Numbered from the stretch's first letter, positions 17,764 through 26,835 are shown. The stretch: 64,000 nucleotides of DNA from Saccharicrinis sp963666825 (GCA_963666825.2 OY763044.2:930001-994000), one strand, 5' to 3'. The notes: generated from the sequence alone by a model not told the origin. Made by a program: numbers and translations.

Positions 17764-18030
17764 ATTGGAACTGAATTTACATTAGCCGACCAGTTATTTT
17801 TTGATCAGGTGATTGAAACTGCATTAGAAGCTCAGAAAATTAAAGACGCTGCGATGGTAAATAGCTACGAAAACTTTATGTATTATTTTAGTAAAATGAT
17901 GGAAGGTTTCTTCATTGACTGTATGGAAGGCAATGAAGAAATATTTACCAAACTAATGAACGATGATTCAATGATGGAAGTAGCCGCAAAGCAAGTTGGT
18001 AAGGATGTGTATAATCGGGTGAGGAAATAA
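17764..18030 (+). pseudogene. hsdR: 3' remnant of a type I restriction endonuclease subunit
   Basis: The frame over 17764-18030 encodes 'GTEFTLADQLFFDQVIETA', then 'NSYENFMYYFSKMMEGFFID', 'NEEIFTKLMND' and 'VGKDVYNRVRK'. This is the C-terminal helical region of EcoR124-like HsdR subunits (compare ENF...F...IDRM..NEEIF...LM.D..., K.VY...R). The helicase and nuclease domains are missing and a stop lies upstream at 17740. Together with the hsdS fragment it marks a destroyed type I restriction-modification locus. Confidence 0.75.
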
Positions 18031-18063
18031 GAATTCAGATTTTATATAGGAAAAATTAATGTA

Positions 18064-20025
18064 ATGGAACTAAAGTTTATCTGGGTAAAAGAATATAACA
18101 ATATTAAAGAAACTGGATTCAATTTTCAAAATAATGATGGTGACTGGTTTGACTATAAAGACAATCATCTTTCCGTACAAAAAGCACGAAAGCCTGTAAT
18201 TGATTTTGGTGATAATATTGAATCTATTACTGCTATTGCTGGAGAAAATGGAAGTGGAAAAAGTAGCTTGTTTGAAGTGGTTGTTGAATCTATTGCTACC
18301 CAAGATAACGGATTCATGAGTTTTAATATTGAATTTATTGGGATTGTTAGTTTTGGAAATAATGTATTCCATCATAAAAGCTTACACATCAATGTAGGAG
18401 AATTAGAAGATAAAGGATTTATAGTAAAAGAGTTTGCTAAGTCCCCGTTGGAGGATAATCAATTAGTGAGAGAGTCACAAACAGGATTTATAATGTATTC
18501 TAATAGCTTTGATTGGAGAGGAGGTATCCGAACTGGGGGATTAATGAATATATCAACTTTTGGTATGTTATTAAATGACTTTGAAAGATTCTCTCACATT
18601 AAGCCTAGTGAAGAACAAGTTGGAATTGATAAATTAATATCATTTTACAAAAATGAAAAATCTAAAGTTGTTAGCTTTTATTTGAGTCATCAATCTAATG
18701 TTACATACTTACAACCTAAAGAAATTCTATTTGAACCCAAATGCAGCAGTACGGAAAATTATTTGAGTAATAAAGAAGAGTGTCTATTAATAAAATCTTT
18801 AAATGAATTTGAATATGGAATTTTAACTTATGTATGGTTATATTCAAATGTTACACGTGATAGTTTAAAGGAAAAGATAGATTTAGATGAAGATTTACTT
18901 CGTTTGAATACAAAGCAACTTTATAGGATAAATTTATTAAGGATATTATATTATAATAAACAATTAAAAGGTATTGAAGATTACGATATTAATAAAACTA
19001 AGTTATTAATAGAGCGTAGAGATTGGGATAATATCTTAGAGGAAGATATTTTTAAATCTGATATTAACTTAATGTCAGGTAAAGAGAATGATGTACTTCC
19101 AAAATTATTAGAATTATTAAAGTTACATGAAGAAATAGTAGATAATTCTACATATTGGAATAATTATAAATTATCACAAATAACTCATCTGGATGAAAAG
19201 GGAGAATGGAGAATTAAGGCTTATGATCACAAAATAAATTGTAGTAGAGATAATAAAAATATATTAAAGCGATTTATTGAGTTAGAAAGAGAATGTTCAA
19301 ATTACAAAGGCAATTGGCTTCGTTTAAATAATTATTTGTTTGATATACAGCCTAGTAGTGGAGAATGGGCCATGTTAATTTTATATAGTCGTCTATGGGA
19401 GGAATTGACTATGCAAATGGAGGAAGGTCATATATTTAATAAATTTGTTTTACTACTAGATGAGCCTGAAATAAACATGCATCCTAATTGGAAGCGGAGG
19501 TTTATTAATGAACTTACACAATTTCTAACAAGTGAATTTCCCAAGTATAAGTTTCAAATAATTGTATCTACACACAGTCCTTACTTACTTTCTGATTTAC
19601 CTAGTGATAATGTCCTATTACTTAAAAGGAATGCTAAAGGTAACACCAAAATTGTTAGAAAAGAGTTTATTAAAACCTTTGGTGCCAATATACATGAGTT
19701 ATTATCTGACTCATTCTTTATGAAAGAAGGTACAATTGGAGAGTTTTCAAAGAAAAAAATAAATTCATTATTTAAATACTTACACGGTGATGAACTTGAA
19801 AATGAAAAATGGGATGAAAAGAAAGCTTGGAGCGTAATAAATATTATAGGTGATGAAAATCTAAAGCTATATTTAATTGAGTTATACAACAAGAAAGTCC
19901 AAAGAGTTGAAGAATTTGATTCTATAGCTAATCAAATCCAGAGATTAAGAGATGAAGCAGATAGAATGGAGCAACTAGAGAAGTTTCGACTATTAACTAG
20001 GAAGGAAGGAGAATCTGATGATTAA
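18064..20025 (+). CDS. RecF/SMC-like AAA ATPase, Septu PtuA-like
   Basis: This 653-residue protein has an ABC-type ATPase head split by a helical insert: Walker A 'AGENGSGKSS' (Gly60-Ser68), signature-like 'SSGEW', Walker B 'FVLLLDEPEINMHP' (Asp466-Glu467) and H-loop 'VSTHSPYLLSD'. The C-terminal 70 residues are coiled-coil-like and charged. It overlaps the next gene, an HNH nuclease, by 8 bp. An ATPase plus HNH pair in this order matches the two-gene Septu anti-phage system (PtuA/PtuB). Other OLD/RecF-type ATPase plus nuclease systems cannot be excluded. Confidence 0.8.
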   Translation: MELKFIWVKEYNNIKETGFNFQNNDGDWFDYKDNHLSVQKARKPVIDFGDNIESITAIAGENGSGKSSLFEVVVESIATQDNGFMSFNIEFIGIVSFGNNVFHHKSLHINVGELEDKGFIVKEFAKSPLEDNQLVRESQTGFIMYSNSFDWRGGIRTGGLMNISTFGMLLNDFERFSHIKPSEEQVGIDKLISFYKNEKSKVVSFYLSHQSNVTYLQPKEILFEPKCSSTENYLSNKEECLLIKSLNEFEYGILTYVWLYSNVTRDSLKEKIDLDEDLLRLNTKQLYRINLLRILYYNKQLKGIEDYDINKTKLLIERRDWDNILEEDIFKSDINLMSGKENDVLPKLLELLKLHEEIVDNSTYWNNYKLSQITHLDEKGEWRIKAYDHKINCSRDNKNILKRFIELERECSNYKGNWLRLNNYLFDIQPSSGEWAMLILYSRLWEELTMQMEEGHIFNKFVLLLDEPEINMHPNWKRRFINELTQFLTSEFPKYKFQIIVSTHSPYLLSDLPSDNVLLLKRNAKGNTKIVRKEFIKTFGANIHELLSDSFFMKEGTIGEFSKKKINSLFKYLHGDELENEKWDEKKAWSVINIIGDENLKLYLIELYNKKVQRVEEFDSIANQIQRLRDEADRMEQLEKFRLLTRKEGESDD

Positions 20026-21223
20026 GATAGAGCATCCAGATTTAGACAAAATAGCAGAGAAGCACATGGAGGCTTGTTTGCTTTATGTAAGGCCTCGCTT
20101 GAATTTTTACATTGATTTATTTAAATCTTTAGGTTACAAAGTTAAAGTTGACAGAAGTGTTAAGAGCCTTTGTAAGTATTATGGATTATTATCCGATACT
20201 ACTTTCTTATCCTTGATTGATCCATTTCTTAGGAGCGGTAAGAAATGTAAAAATAAGAAGTATAATATCGGCATTAACGAAGTAAGAAGCGTTCTAACAT
20301 CCAAGCAAAATTCAATAATGGATGATGTTAACAATTTAGATAAATTTAAACGCTTGCACGACTTTTTTGTTGAAGTTCAGACTAATTTGCATTCTATAAT
20401 TAAATCCACTCCTCATGAGATAAATGAAATTATTAAAAGTGAAAAATATAAACTACAAAAGGGGAAACTTTATAAAGAAGCTATTGAAAAGTCATTTTCA
20501 TATAGTACATTAACTGGTGGTGGTTTTAAATTAATGGATGGTACTAAATGGGATAATTACGCATTAACATTAGCACTTGATATATCAGTTTGCCCTTATT
20601 GCAACCGTAACTGGATTAATACGGTAGAGAACGGAGTTTATAAAAATAAGAAGGGACAACCTAGAAGAAAAGTAACCAACCCTCAGCTGGATCATTTCTT
20701 TTCTAAATCAGACTTTCCATTATTTAGATTGTCTATATATAATTTAATTCCTAGTTGCGAAACTTGTAATGCCAGATTAAAAAAAGATATTGAATTTGAT
20801 TATGAGAAACAACTACATCCATATTCTAATGGATATGGTGCAAATGTTAGATTTAGCACTGAAGCAAAGGATTTGGAGTCTTTTTGGGGCTTAAGTAATA
20901 ACTATAGCATTCAACTAGATTATTATGAAGAAAGCGATGTTGAACTTTTAAAGAAAGTTGAAAGTAATCATGAGATTTTTGAAATAGATACCATTTATAA
21001 GGAACATAGTGATATTATTTCTGAAGTATATTTAAAGCGCTCAATTAGCAATGAAAAGTATATGGAAATGATGCAAAAGCAGTTTCCAGATGCAAAGCTG
21101 ACCAAAAAAGAACTATACCGTTTAGCTTTTGGGAATTACTACGATGAAGCAGATTTTAAACGCAGACCTTTTGCTAAGTTGACTAAAGATATTGCCAAAC
21201 AGTTGAGGCTAATTAAAGAATAG
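20018..21223 (+). CDS. HNH endonuclease, Septu PtuB-like
   Basis: This 401-residue protein has a zinc-ribbon HNH core: Cys192-x2-Cys195 ('CPYCNRNW'), the nuclease signature 'QLDHFFSK' (Asp225-His226) and 'LIPSCETCNA' (Cys247, Cys250, Asn251). The N-terminal 190 residues are helical and the C-terminal 150 are charged and helical, longer than the smallest PtuB proteins. It would cut DNA or RNA in the cytosol when released or activated by its ATPase partner, with which it overlaps. Calling the pair Septu-like rests on gene order and motifs. Confidence 0.8.
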   Translation: MIKIEHPDLDKIAEKHMEACLLYVRPRLNFYIDLFKSLGYKVKVDRSVKSLCKYYGLLSDTTFLSLIDPFLRSGKKCKNKKYNIGINEVRSVLTSKQNSIMDDVNNLDKFKRLHDFFVEVQTNLHSIIKSTPHEINEIIKSEKYKLQKGKLYKEAIEKSFSYSTLTGGGFKLMDGTKWDNYALTLALDISVCPYCNRNWINTVENGVYKNKKGQPRRKVTNPQLDHFFSKSDFPLFRLSIYNLIPSCETCNARLKKDIEFDYEKQLHPYSNGYGANVRFSTEAKDLESFWGLSNNYSIQLDYYEESDVELLKKVESNHEIFEIDTIYKEHSDIISEVYLKRSISNEKYMEMMQKQFPDAKLTKKELYRLAFGNYYDEADFKRRPFAKLTKDIAKQLRLIKE

Positions 21224-21343
21224 GTGATAAATCTTATTTGGTTTTATTTAAAACTTGATATAGAAATCAAACCTAACAATTTTAACAGTTACTCGTAACT
21301 ATGTCAATAATGATTAAATATTCATAGTAGTCATATATAAAAA

Positions 21344-22009
21344 ATGGGATTAATAATTGCCTTAGCAGTAATAGGATTTTTGATTTTTATATTATCCAGA
21401 CAAAAGCAACAAAAGGAAGTTAAATCAACATCATTGGTTGATAGGATATTAACCATATTCCTTATCTGTTTAGCCATATTACAGGCGCCATTTTTCTATT
21501 ATTATACCTTTGGCTTATTCTCAATTGTTATTGTGTTCCCTTATCTAATTATTGCTCTAATACTTACCATTTATTTGCTTATGCCATGGATTCAAAATAA
21601 AGGCATAACAAAATTTCATAAAATAGGAGTATCCATTTCAATTATAATAGGTGTTTCAAGTTTGATATTTGGTTCTGATCTTATTGAAAAACTGGATTGG
21701 AATTTGAGATTAAAAGAAAGAGAACAAATAGTTGAAAAGGCAATAAACGGGGAGTTTGAAGACTATAAAGTAAAACTGAATCATTTTCCACCTATTTCAA
21801 ATGGAGGAAATGAAATTTTTGTTGATGACAAACCATCCGGGAGTATTACAGTAACGTTTTTTATCGACCGCGGATTTATTGATCATTATTCTGCATTTAT
21901 TTATACAACTGATACTGCAAAAATTAGAACATATGATGCAAGAACAAAATCAGATCATCCTAAAACCAATAAAAAGATAAGTGAAAATTGGTATCGTATT
22001 GCAGAATAG
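21344..22009 (+). CDS. Hypothetical membrane protein next to a SUKH immunity gene
   Basis: This 221-residue protein has about four hydrophobic segments in residues 1-125, followed by a soluble domain with 'SGSITVTFFIDRGFIDHYSAF' and ending 'SENWYRIAE'. The family is not recognised. The final 172 bases and the following SUKH gene start are duplicated exactly 2,387 bp downstream (24225 onward). The location beside an SMI1/KNR4 immunity gene suggests an immunity or effector-neutralising role, by context only. Confidence 0.65.
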   Translation: MGLIIALAVIGFLIFILSRQKQQKEVKSTSLVDRILTIFLICLAILQAPFFYYYTFGLFSIVIVFPYLIIALILTIYLLMPWIQNKGITKFHKIGVSISIIIGVSSLIFGSDLIEKLDWNLRLKEREQIVEKAINGEFEDYKVKLNHFPPISNGGNEIFVDDKPSGSITVTFFIDRGFIDHYSAFIYTTDTAKIRTYDARTKSDHPKTNKKISENWYRIAE

Positions 22010-22233
22010 AAACTCATTGAATAATATCATACATGAATATACACGACGCATTAAATAAACTGAAAGAACATTCACAAGACAATATAGGTGAAAGAACTGA
22101 GGAGACTGTAATTGCAAAATTAGAATCTGCATTAGCAATAAAGCTACCACAGGAATTTCGTCAATACCTAATAGAAATTGGTTATGCTGAAATTTATGGA
22201 GATGAAATTTAATCTGTTTATGAAGTGCCAGAC
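21838..22233 (+). repeat. 396-bp direct repeat, left copy
   Basis: This matches 24225-24620 at a constant offset of 2,387 bp with no gaps visible and only scattered substitutions. It covers the 3' end of the membrane-protein gene and the first 60 codons of the SUKH gene, and together with the right copy brackets the hipBA module. Confidence 0.9.
22033..22212 (+). pseudogene. Truncated SMI1/KNR4 (SUKH) immunity gene copy
   Basis: The frame encodes about 59 residues nearly identical to the start of the intact gene at 24420, then stops at TAA 22210 where the intact copy has TAT. Beyond about 22233 homology ends. It was left behind by the segmental duplication and is probably non-functional. Confidence 0.8.
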
Positions 22234-22589
22234 AATTGAAGCATAGCGAAAATCATGAACATAACTTAAAAATAAACCTTGTGAACTAAAAAATGAAGTC
22301 AGGTCTGGGCGAAGCACCAGTTAACAAATATAATTAGGACAGTTCTGGTTTTAATTATATCAGATTTGAAGCTTGGCGACCTAAGACGACCTACTAATAT
22401 CGCCAAATTAATAAATGCTACTTTGTAATATATTAGTTAATATATTGGCTAAAAATTAAAAATATAGCTATATTTGGCTAATATATTAGCTATGCCGATT
22501 CTTTAATGATAATGAAGTTGAGACTTAGAATTAATGATTAATAGTTCGGCATAATACCTGAATTTAATTTTCTTAATAGGTGGTATTAT
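22234..22589 (+). promoter_or_regulatory. hipBA promoter region with palindromic operators (copy 1)
   Basis: A perfect palindrome GCTAATATATTAGC lies at 22477-22490, immediately after TATATTTG (22469-22476), which fits the Bacteroidota TAnnTTTG promoter element. Degenerate operator copies (TAATATATTAGTTA, TTAATATATTGGCTA) lie at about 22426-22451. Compared with the second hipBA copy, about 95 bp with a GCCGA/TCGGC inverted repeat is inserted between operator and start codon. The rest of the stretch shows nothing. Confidence 0.6.
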
Positions 22590-22865
22590 ATGTATTCGAT
22601 TCATCCAACACCTCACGAAATTGGTAAGGAACTGGCCAAACGCCACAAAGCCTTACGTAAACAATTAAAGTTATCTCAATCAGATATGGCAGAGAGATCT
22701 GGTGTTTCATTAGGTAGTTTAAAGCGTTTTGAAACTACCGGACAAATATCTCTGGATTCATTGCTTAAATTAGCACACCTTCTTGATCGATTAGACGATT
22801 TTAAGTCAGTTTTTCAACCTAAAGAAAACTTAGGTAATATTGCAGGTCTTTTCTCGACTAAATAG
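22590..22865 (+). CDS. hipB: HipB-like XRE antitoxin/repressor (copy 1)
   Basis: This 91-residue protein has a Cro/CI helix-turn-helix at about residues 20-70: 'ALRKQLKLSQSDMAERSGVSLGSLKRFE'. It sits 17 bp before hipA. HipB proteins bind and neutralise the HipA kinase and repress their own promoter. The upstream palindromes CTAATATATTAG are the likely operators. A second gene differing at about seven residues lies at 60470. Confidence 0.9.
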   Translation: MYSIHPTPHEIGKELAKRHKALRKQLKLSQSDMAERSGVSLGSLKRFETTGQISLDSLLKLAHLLDRLDDFKSVFQPKENLGNIAGLFSTK

Positions 22866-22882
22866 TAGGTAAAGAAACTGTT

Positions 22883-24118
22883 ATGGAAAATATCAAAAAT
22901 ATTTTAGTGTCTTTGGAGCTTGAAGGTCAAAGTTATGAGGTAGGAGAAATGGTAAGGGATAGTCGAACAATCTACTTTCGCTATAATGCTGATTTTTTGA
23001 AATGTGGTCTCAATATCTCACCAATTAAGTTGCCTTATAATAATGAAATCAATTCCGCCGGTTCAGAACCCTTTGATGGACTGTATGGTGTGTTTAATGA
23101 TTCGTTACCTGATGGTTGGGGAAGGTTGTTGTTAGATCGCACACTTGCATCTAAAGGCATAAATATCCAGCGTATAACTCCATTGGATAGTTTGGCTTAT
23201 GTTGGTGATATGGGTATGGGAGCTTTGTGTTACAAGCCAAAGTTTGATGAAGATGTTGCAATTTCGTCTGAAATAGAACTGGATATGATAGCCAGGGAGA
23301 TGGATTATATCTTAAGAGGAAGTGATTCGGATATAATAGACGAGCTTTTTACTTTAGGTGGTTCTTCAGGTGGAGCACGTCCTAAAATATTTGTTGGCTA
23401 TAATAATGTCACCAAAGAATTAATGCATGGTCATCATAAACTGGCAGACGGTTTTGAAGATTGGATAATAAAATTTCCATCGTCATCTGACCCTAAAGAG
23501 ATTGCCAATATTGAATACGCTTACCATAAAATGGCATTAAAAGCCGGATTGGAGATGAGCGATTGTAAACTATTCACAGGTAGGTCGGGACAAACATACT
23601 TTGGTACAAAACGCTTTGACAGAATTAATGGGAAGAGGATTCATATGCATACCGCTAGTGGGTTGATGCATGATAATTTTAGAATGAGCACCATGGATTA
23701 TGGTCATTTAATGGAGTGTGCCTTTCAACTTGAAAAACATGTGAAAGCATACGAAAAAGTTTTGCGTTTGGCAGCTTTTAATGTGTTTGCTCATAACAGG
23801 GAGGATCATAGTAAGAACTTCTCTTTTTTAATGGATGCCAAAGGTAATTGGAGTTTCGCTCCTGTATATGATCTAACTTTTTCAAATTCAGCATATGGCT
23901 TTCACAGTACTATGGTTGCAGGAGAGAGTAAAAATCCGGGAAGGAAACATTTGTTGGAGTTAGGAAAGCATTTTGGAATAAAGAAACCTGAATTGATCTT
24001 GGAAGAAGTACAGGAGGCCGTCTCACATTGGGATTCAATCGCCAAAGAATGTGATGTGTCTCAATCAACTATTAAAAAGGTTGCAAAGGCTATAGATGAG
24101 GTAAATAAAAATGAATAA
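22883..24118 (+). CDS. hipA: HipA-like serine/threonine kinase toxin (copy 1)
   Basis: This 411-residue kinase has the N-terminal couple_hipA subdomain ('FDGLYGVFNDSLPDGWGRLLLD'), glycine-rich 'LGGSSGGARPKIF' (the loop that carries the autophosphorylated Ser in E. coli HipA), 'WIIKFPSS', catalytic loop 'FNVFAHNREDHSKNFSF' and metal-binding 'FAPVYDLTFS'. All kinase elements are present, so it is probably active. The known HipA phosphorylates glutamyl-tRNA synthetase; the target here is unknown. The hipBA pair sits inside a 396-bp direct repeat. Confidence 0.92.
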   Translation: MENIKNILVSLELEGQSYEVGEMVRDSRTIYFRYNADFLKCGLNISPIKLPYNNEINSAGSEPFDGLYGVFNDSLPDGWGRLLLDRTLASKGINIQRITPLDSLAYVGDMGMGALCYKPKFDEDVAISSEIELDMIAREMDYILRGSDSDIIDELFTLGGSSGGARPKIFVGYNNVTKELMHGHHKLADGFEDWIIKFPSSSDPKEIANIEYAYHKMALKAGLEMSDCKLFTGRSGQTYFGTKRFDRINGKRIHMHTASGLMHDNFRMSTMDYGHLMECAFQLEKHVKAYEKVLRLAAFNVFAHNREDHSKNFSFLMDAKGNWSFAPVYDLTFSNSAYGFHSTMVAGESKNPGRKHLLELGKHFGIKKPELILEEVQEAVSHWDSIAKECDVSQSTIKKVAKAIDEVNKNE

Positions 24119-24224
24119 TTTTCCTTTCATTAGAGGATTTTATAATCCTACCAATCCTGTTAATCTTGTCTAAATATTTTTTATCGAGATTTGTATTCCT
24201 TATTGCAATGTAGACTTTAAGGGG
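24119..24224 (+). other. Spacer between hipA and the right direct repeat
   Basis: No gene is seen in these 106 bp. The spacer ends where the membrane-protein 3' end restarts at 24225, so the join at about 24224/24225 marks the duplication boundary. Confidence 0.6.
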
Positions 24225-24620
24225 CGGGAGTATTACAGTAACGTTTTTTATCGACCGCGGATTTATTGATCATTATTCTGCTTTTATTTATACAACTGAT
24301 ACTGCAAAAATTAGAACATATGATGCCAGAACAAAATCAGATCATCCTAAAACCAATATAAAGTTAAGTGAAAATTGGTATCGTATTGCAGAATAGAAAC
24401 TCATTGAATAATATCATACATGAATATACACGACGTATTAAATAAACTGAAAGAACATTCACAAGACAATATAGGTGAAGGAACTGAGGAGTCTGTAATT
24501 GCAAAATTAGAATCTGCATTGGCAATAAAGCTACCACAGGAATTTCGCCAATACCTAAAAGAAATTGGTTATGCTGAAATTCACGGGGATGAAATTTATT
24601 CTGTTTATGAAGTTCCGGAC
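24225..24620 (+). repeat. 396-bp direct repeat, right copy
   Basis: This is the right copy of 21838-22233. It contains the last 172 bases of the membrane-protein gene (a 3' fragment here, stop at about 24396) followed by the start of the intact SUKH gene. Confidence 0.9.
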
Positions 24621-24818
24621 GAAATAGCTTGTAAAGGACTACATTGGATGAATAAAGATAATGAGCTACTTAAAGAGGGTTTAATTGAGTTTTTTTCAAA
24701 TGATATTGAAGGTACATTCTATATCCATAAAGATTCAGGAATGGTTTTCTTAAATGGAAATGAGGATATCTATGCAGAATCTTTTTCTGAGTTTGTAAAT
24801 AAAATGGTTGAAGAATAA
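24420..24818 (+). CDS. SMI1/KNR4 (SUKH) family immunity protein
   Basis: This 132-residue protein has the SUKH fold pattern: 'IAKLESALAIKLPQEFRQYLKEIGYAEI' (the E-x-x-L...LP.x(F/Y)..(F/Y)L...G motif), 'EIYSVYEVPDE' and a C-terminal 'FYIHKDSGMVFLNGN'. SUKH proteins neutralise secreted polymorphic or contact-dependent toxins in the cytosol. No toxin gene is adjacent. It is the intact member of the pair created by the 396-bp duplication. Confidence 0.9.
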   Translation: MNIHDVLNKLKEHSQDNIGEGTEESVIAKLESALAIKLPQEFRQYLKEIGYAEIHGDEIYSVYEVPDEIACKGLHWMNKDNELLKEGLIEFFSNDIEGTFYIHKDSGMVFLNGNEDIYAESFSEFVNKMVEE

Positions 24819-24883
24819 ATTAGTTGATGATAAGCACTTTTATCAGTTTACAGGTTTGTGCATAATTACTTAATTCACCCTCT

Positions 24884-25258
24884 TTAGTGATCTAACTCTT
24901 TTTTTTGAAAAATGGACTTTCTGTAGTTGATGCCCCACTTTGCCATTTCATCAATTAATGGCGAAAGAGTTTTGCCGTATTCGGTTATAGTATATGATAC
25001 TGTTATTGGTTTCGTATTTTTTACCGTTCGATTTATTAAATTATTCATTTCTAAATCCTGTAGCTCCTTTGATAGCATTTTAGTTCCAATACCGTTAACC
25101 TCTCTAAGCAAGTCCATAAAACCCAGGGAGCTACCCTCAATCAATGTGCCTATAATATGGAACTTCCATTTTCCGGATAATATACTCATGGTATCACTAA
25201 TAGCTTGCATTCTTATCTTACATATCGGTGAGGTATTTATTTCTGCTTTTTTCTTCAT
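24884..25258 (-). CDS. HxlR family transcriptional regulator
   Basis: This 124-residue winged-helix protein has the HxlR pattern: 'ICKIRMQAISDTMSILSGKW' with 'FHIIGTLIEGSSLGFMDLLREV', 'GIGTKMLSKELQDLEMNNLI' and 'VSYTITEYGKTLSPLIDEMAKWG'. The N-terminal Cys is typical of HxlR regulators that sense electrophiles or redox state. It diverges from a DsbA-like lipoprotein gene at 25504, which is a likely target. Confidence 0.9.
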   Translation of the reverse strand: MKKKAEINTSPICKIRMQAISDTMSILSGKWKFHIIGTLIEGSSLGFMDLLREVNGIGTKMLSKELQDLEMNNLINRTVKNTKPITVSYTITEYGKTLSPLIDEMAKWGINYRKSIFQKKELDH

Positions 25259-25503
25259 TGAACCAATGGAATAGGTGGATTGTAAATTTATAATAACAAT
25301 AGATAGTATCCAAAAGGAAACTACTTTCTACAAGGAAATTCATATCAAATATGCGGTTCAGGTGTTATAGTTTTGTGCTATTCATAATTGTATAGTTATA
25401 GCAAAAATAAGTAATAGGTAAAACAGCCTGTTTATAAGTGATATAACTATGTTTTTTAACTGGTATATATTAACGCAGAATATAATTAAAAACTGTTTAT
25501 GAA

Positions 25504-26514
25504 ATGAAGCTGATAAAATTAGCAGTAGTATTTATTCTGCTTGGAATTTTAGGTTGTCAAGCTCAAATAACGAATAAAATGAAAGAAAAAAACAATCCGC
25601 TATTATGTGATCCGGAAACAGGGATATGCAAAATTCCTGAATATAAAGATTCTCCGGAAAATGAATTAAGAACAGTTGTACAAGGCAAGCCAGTTAAAGT
25701 AATCTATTATACCGACCCGATATGTTCCTCATGTTGGGGTATAGAACCTCAGTTGAGAAAACTAAAATTAGAATATGGAAACGCCATAGAAATTGAATAC
25801 AGAATGGGAGGCTTACTTCCTGATTGGAGTTACAATAGTGGTGGAATAAGCAAGCCTTCTGATGTTGCACATCATTGGGATGAAGTGAGTGTTTATTACG
25901 ATATGCCCATTGATGGTGATGTGTGGTTCGAAGATCCCCTGAATTCTTCTTACCCTCCATCTATTGCATTTAAAGCAGCACAGTTGCAGGATAATGAAAA
26001 GGCATTATTGTTTATGCGTGAAATGCGTGAAATGGTTTTTCTGCGTAAGATGAATATTGCAAAATGGGAAAATATAGTGCTGGCAGCAGAAATGGTAGGA
26101 TTGGATACTGATCAACTAAAATCAGACTATGAAGGTAAGGCTGTGAATTTATTTCATGAAGATTTGAAACTTGCACAAAAAATGGGTGTTAGAGGATTTC
26201 CTACCATGTTTTTTAAAGATAATTACGGAAATACTGAAGTTGTTTATGGTTCGAAGCCTTATAGCTATTATGAAATGGCCCTGCTTAAATTAGATACCGG
26301 CGTAAACAAAAATGAATATAGTAAAACATGGGAATCTCTTTTTTCAAAATACCATAGTCTTACAGCAAAAGAATATACCGAATTGTCAGGTATATCGCGA
26401 ATAGAAAGTGAAAAACTCCTGAATAGTCTTGTTACAAAAGGCCACTTACAAAAACTAAGTACTAAAAACGGATCAATATGGACCGTGAGGAATACATTCG
26501 TTAGCTATGAATAA
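25504..26514 (+). CDS. DsbA-family thioredoxin-like lipoprotein
   Basis: This 336-residue protein has a lipoprotein signal ('VVFILLGILGCQAQ', Cys acylation site). 'VIYYTDPICSSCWG' carries the CxxC active site, 'ALLFMREMREMVF' lies in the helical insert, and 'MGVRGFPTMFF' provides the cis-proline. The fold is like FrnE/SpxH-type DsbA proteins. The last 80 residues look like a winged helix ('YHSLTAKEYTELSGIS..ESEKLLNSLVTKGHLQKL'), an unusual addition for an envelope protein. It probably handles thiol oxidation in the periplasm. The divergent HxlR gene suggests redox-linked control. Confidence 0.85.
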   Translation: MKLIKLAVVFILLGILGCQAQITNKMKEKNNPLLCDPETGICKIPEYKDSPENELRTVVQGKPVKVIYYTDPICSSCWGIEPQLRKLKLEYGNAIEIEYRMGGLLPDWSYNSGGISKPSDVAHHWDEVSVYYDMPIDGDVWFEDPLNSSYPPSIAFKAAQLQDNEKALLFMREMREMVFLRKMNIAKWENIVLAAEMVGLDTDQLKSDYEGKAVNLFHEDLKLAQKMGVRGFPTMFFKDNYGNTEVVYGSKPYSYYEMALLKLDTGVNKNEYSKTWESLFSKYHSLTAKEYTELSGISRIESEKLLNSLVTKGHLQKLSTKNGSIWTVRNTFVSYE

Positions 26515-26557
26515 AAGCAAAATCAGCTTACATTCATTTTTCAGTGGGTGGTTGTCT

Positions 26558-26835
26558 GTGAAATTCGATTACTTTTTGTGAAAAACGATTACTATTTGCG
26601 GTGTATCGTGAAAAATAATTACTTTTTGTATCGCTTTGGTATGAACTACTGCTTTGAGGTGTCTTCTATTTTGTGATAAAGAGGCTGTTAGTGGTTATAT
26701 ACTAATAATGCTTAAGAATTGGTTTGTTGTGGTATTTAATTATGATTTCTCCTTAAATGTATCATGTATATGAGATGAATTGTATATACCTTATCAGGTA
26801 TAAATAGATCAATATGGCTACGAATTATACCTGAA
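26558..26835. repeat. Dispersed repeat R1 (IS21-like end plus ATACC palindrome)
   Basis: Three GTGAAAAACGATTAC-like repeats start at 26558, 26578 and 26608. A block sharing TATATACTA..AATGCT..AATTGG with 33461-33545 and 36455-36608 follows, and then the palindrome ATACCTTATCAGGTAT at 26786-26801. Spacings of 20 and 30 bp between the three repeats are repeated exactly at 36264-36328. Confidence 0.7.

Noticed and set aside
18064..21223. Retron (retron-associated PtuAB)
   Set aside because: No reverse transcriptase gene or msr/msd-like structure is adjacent to the ATPase/HNH pair.
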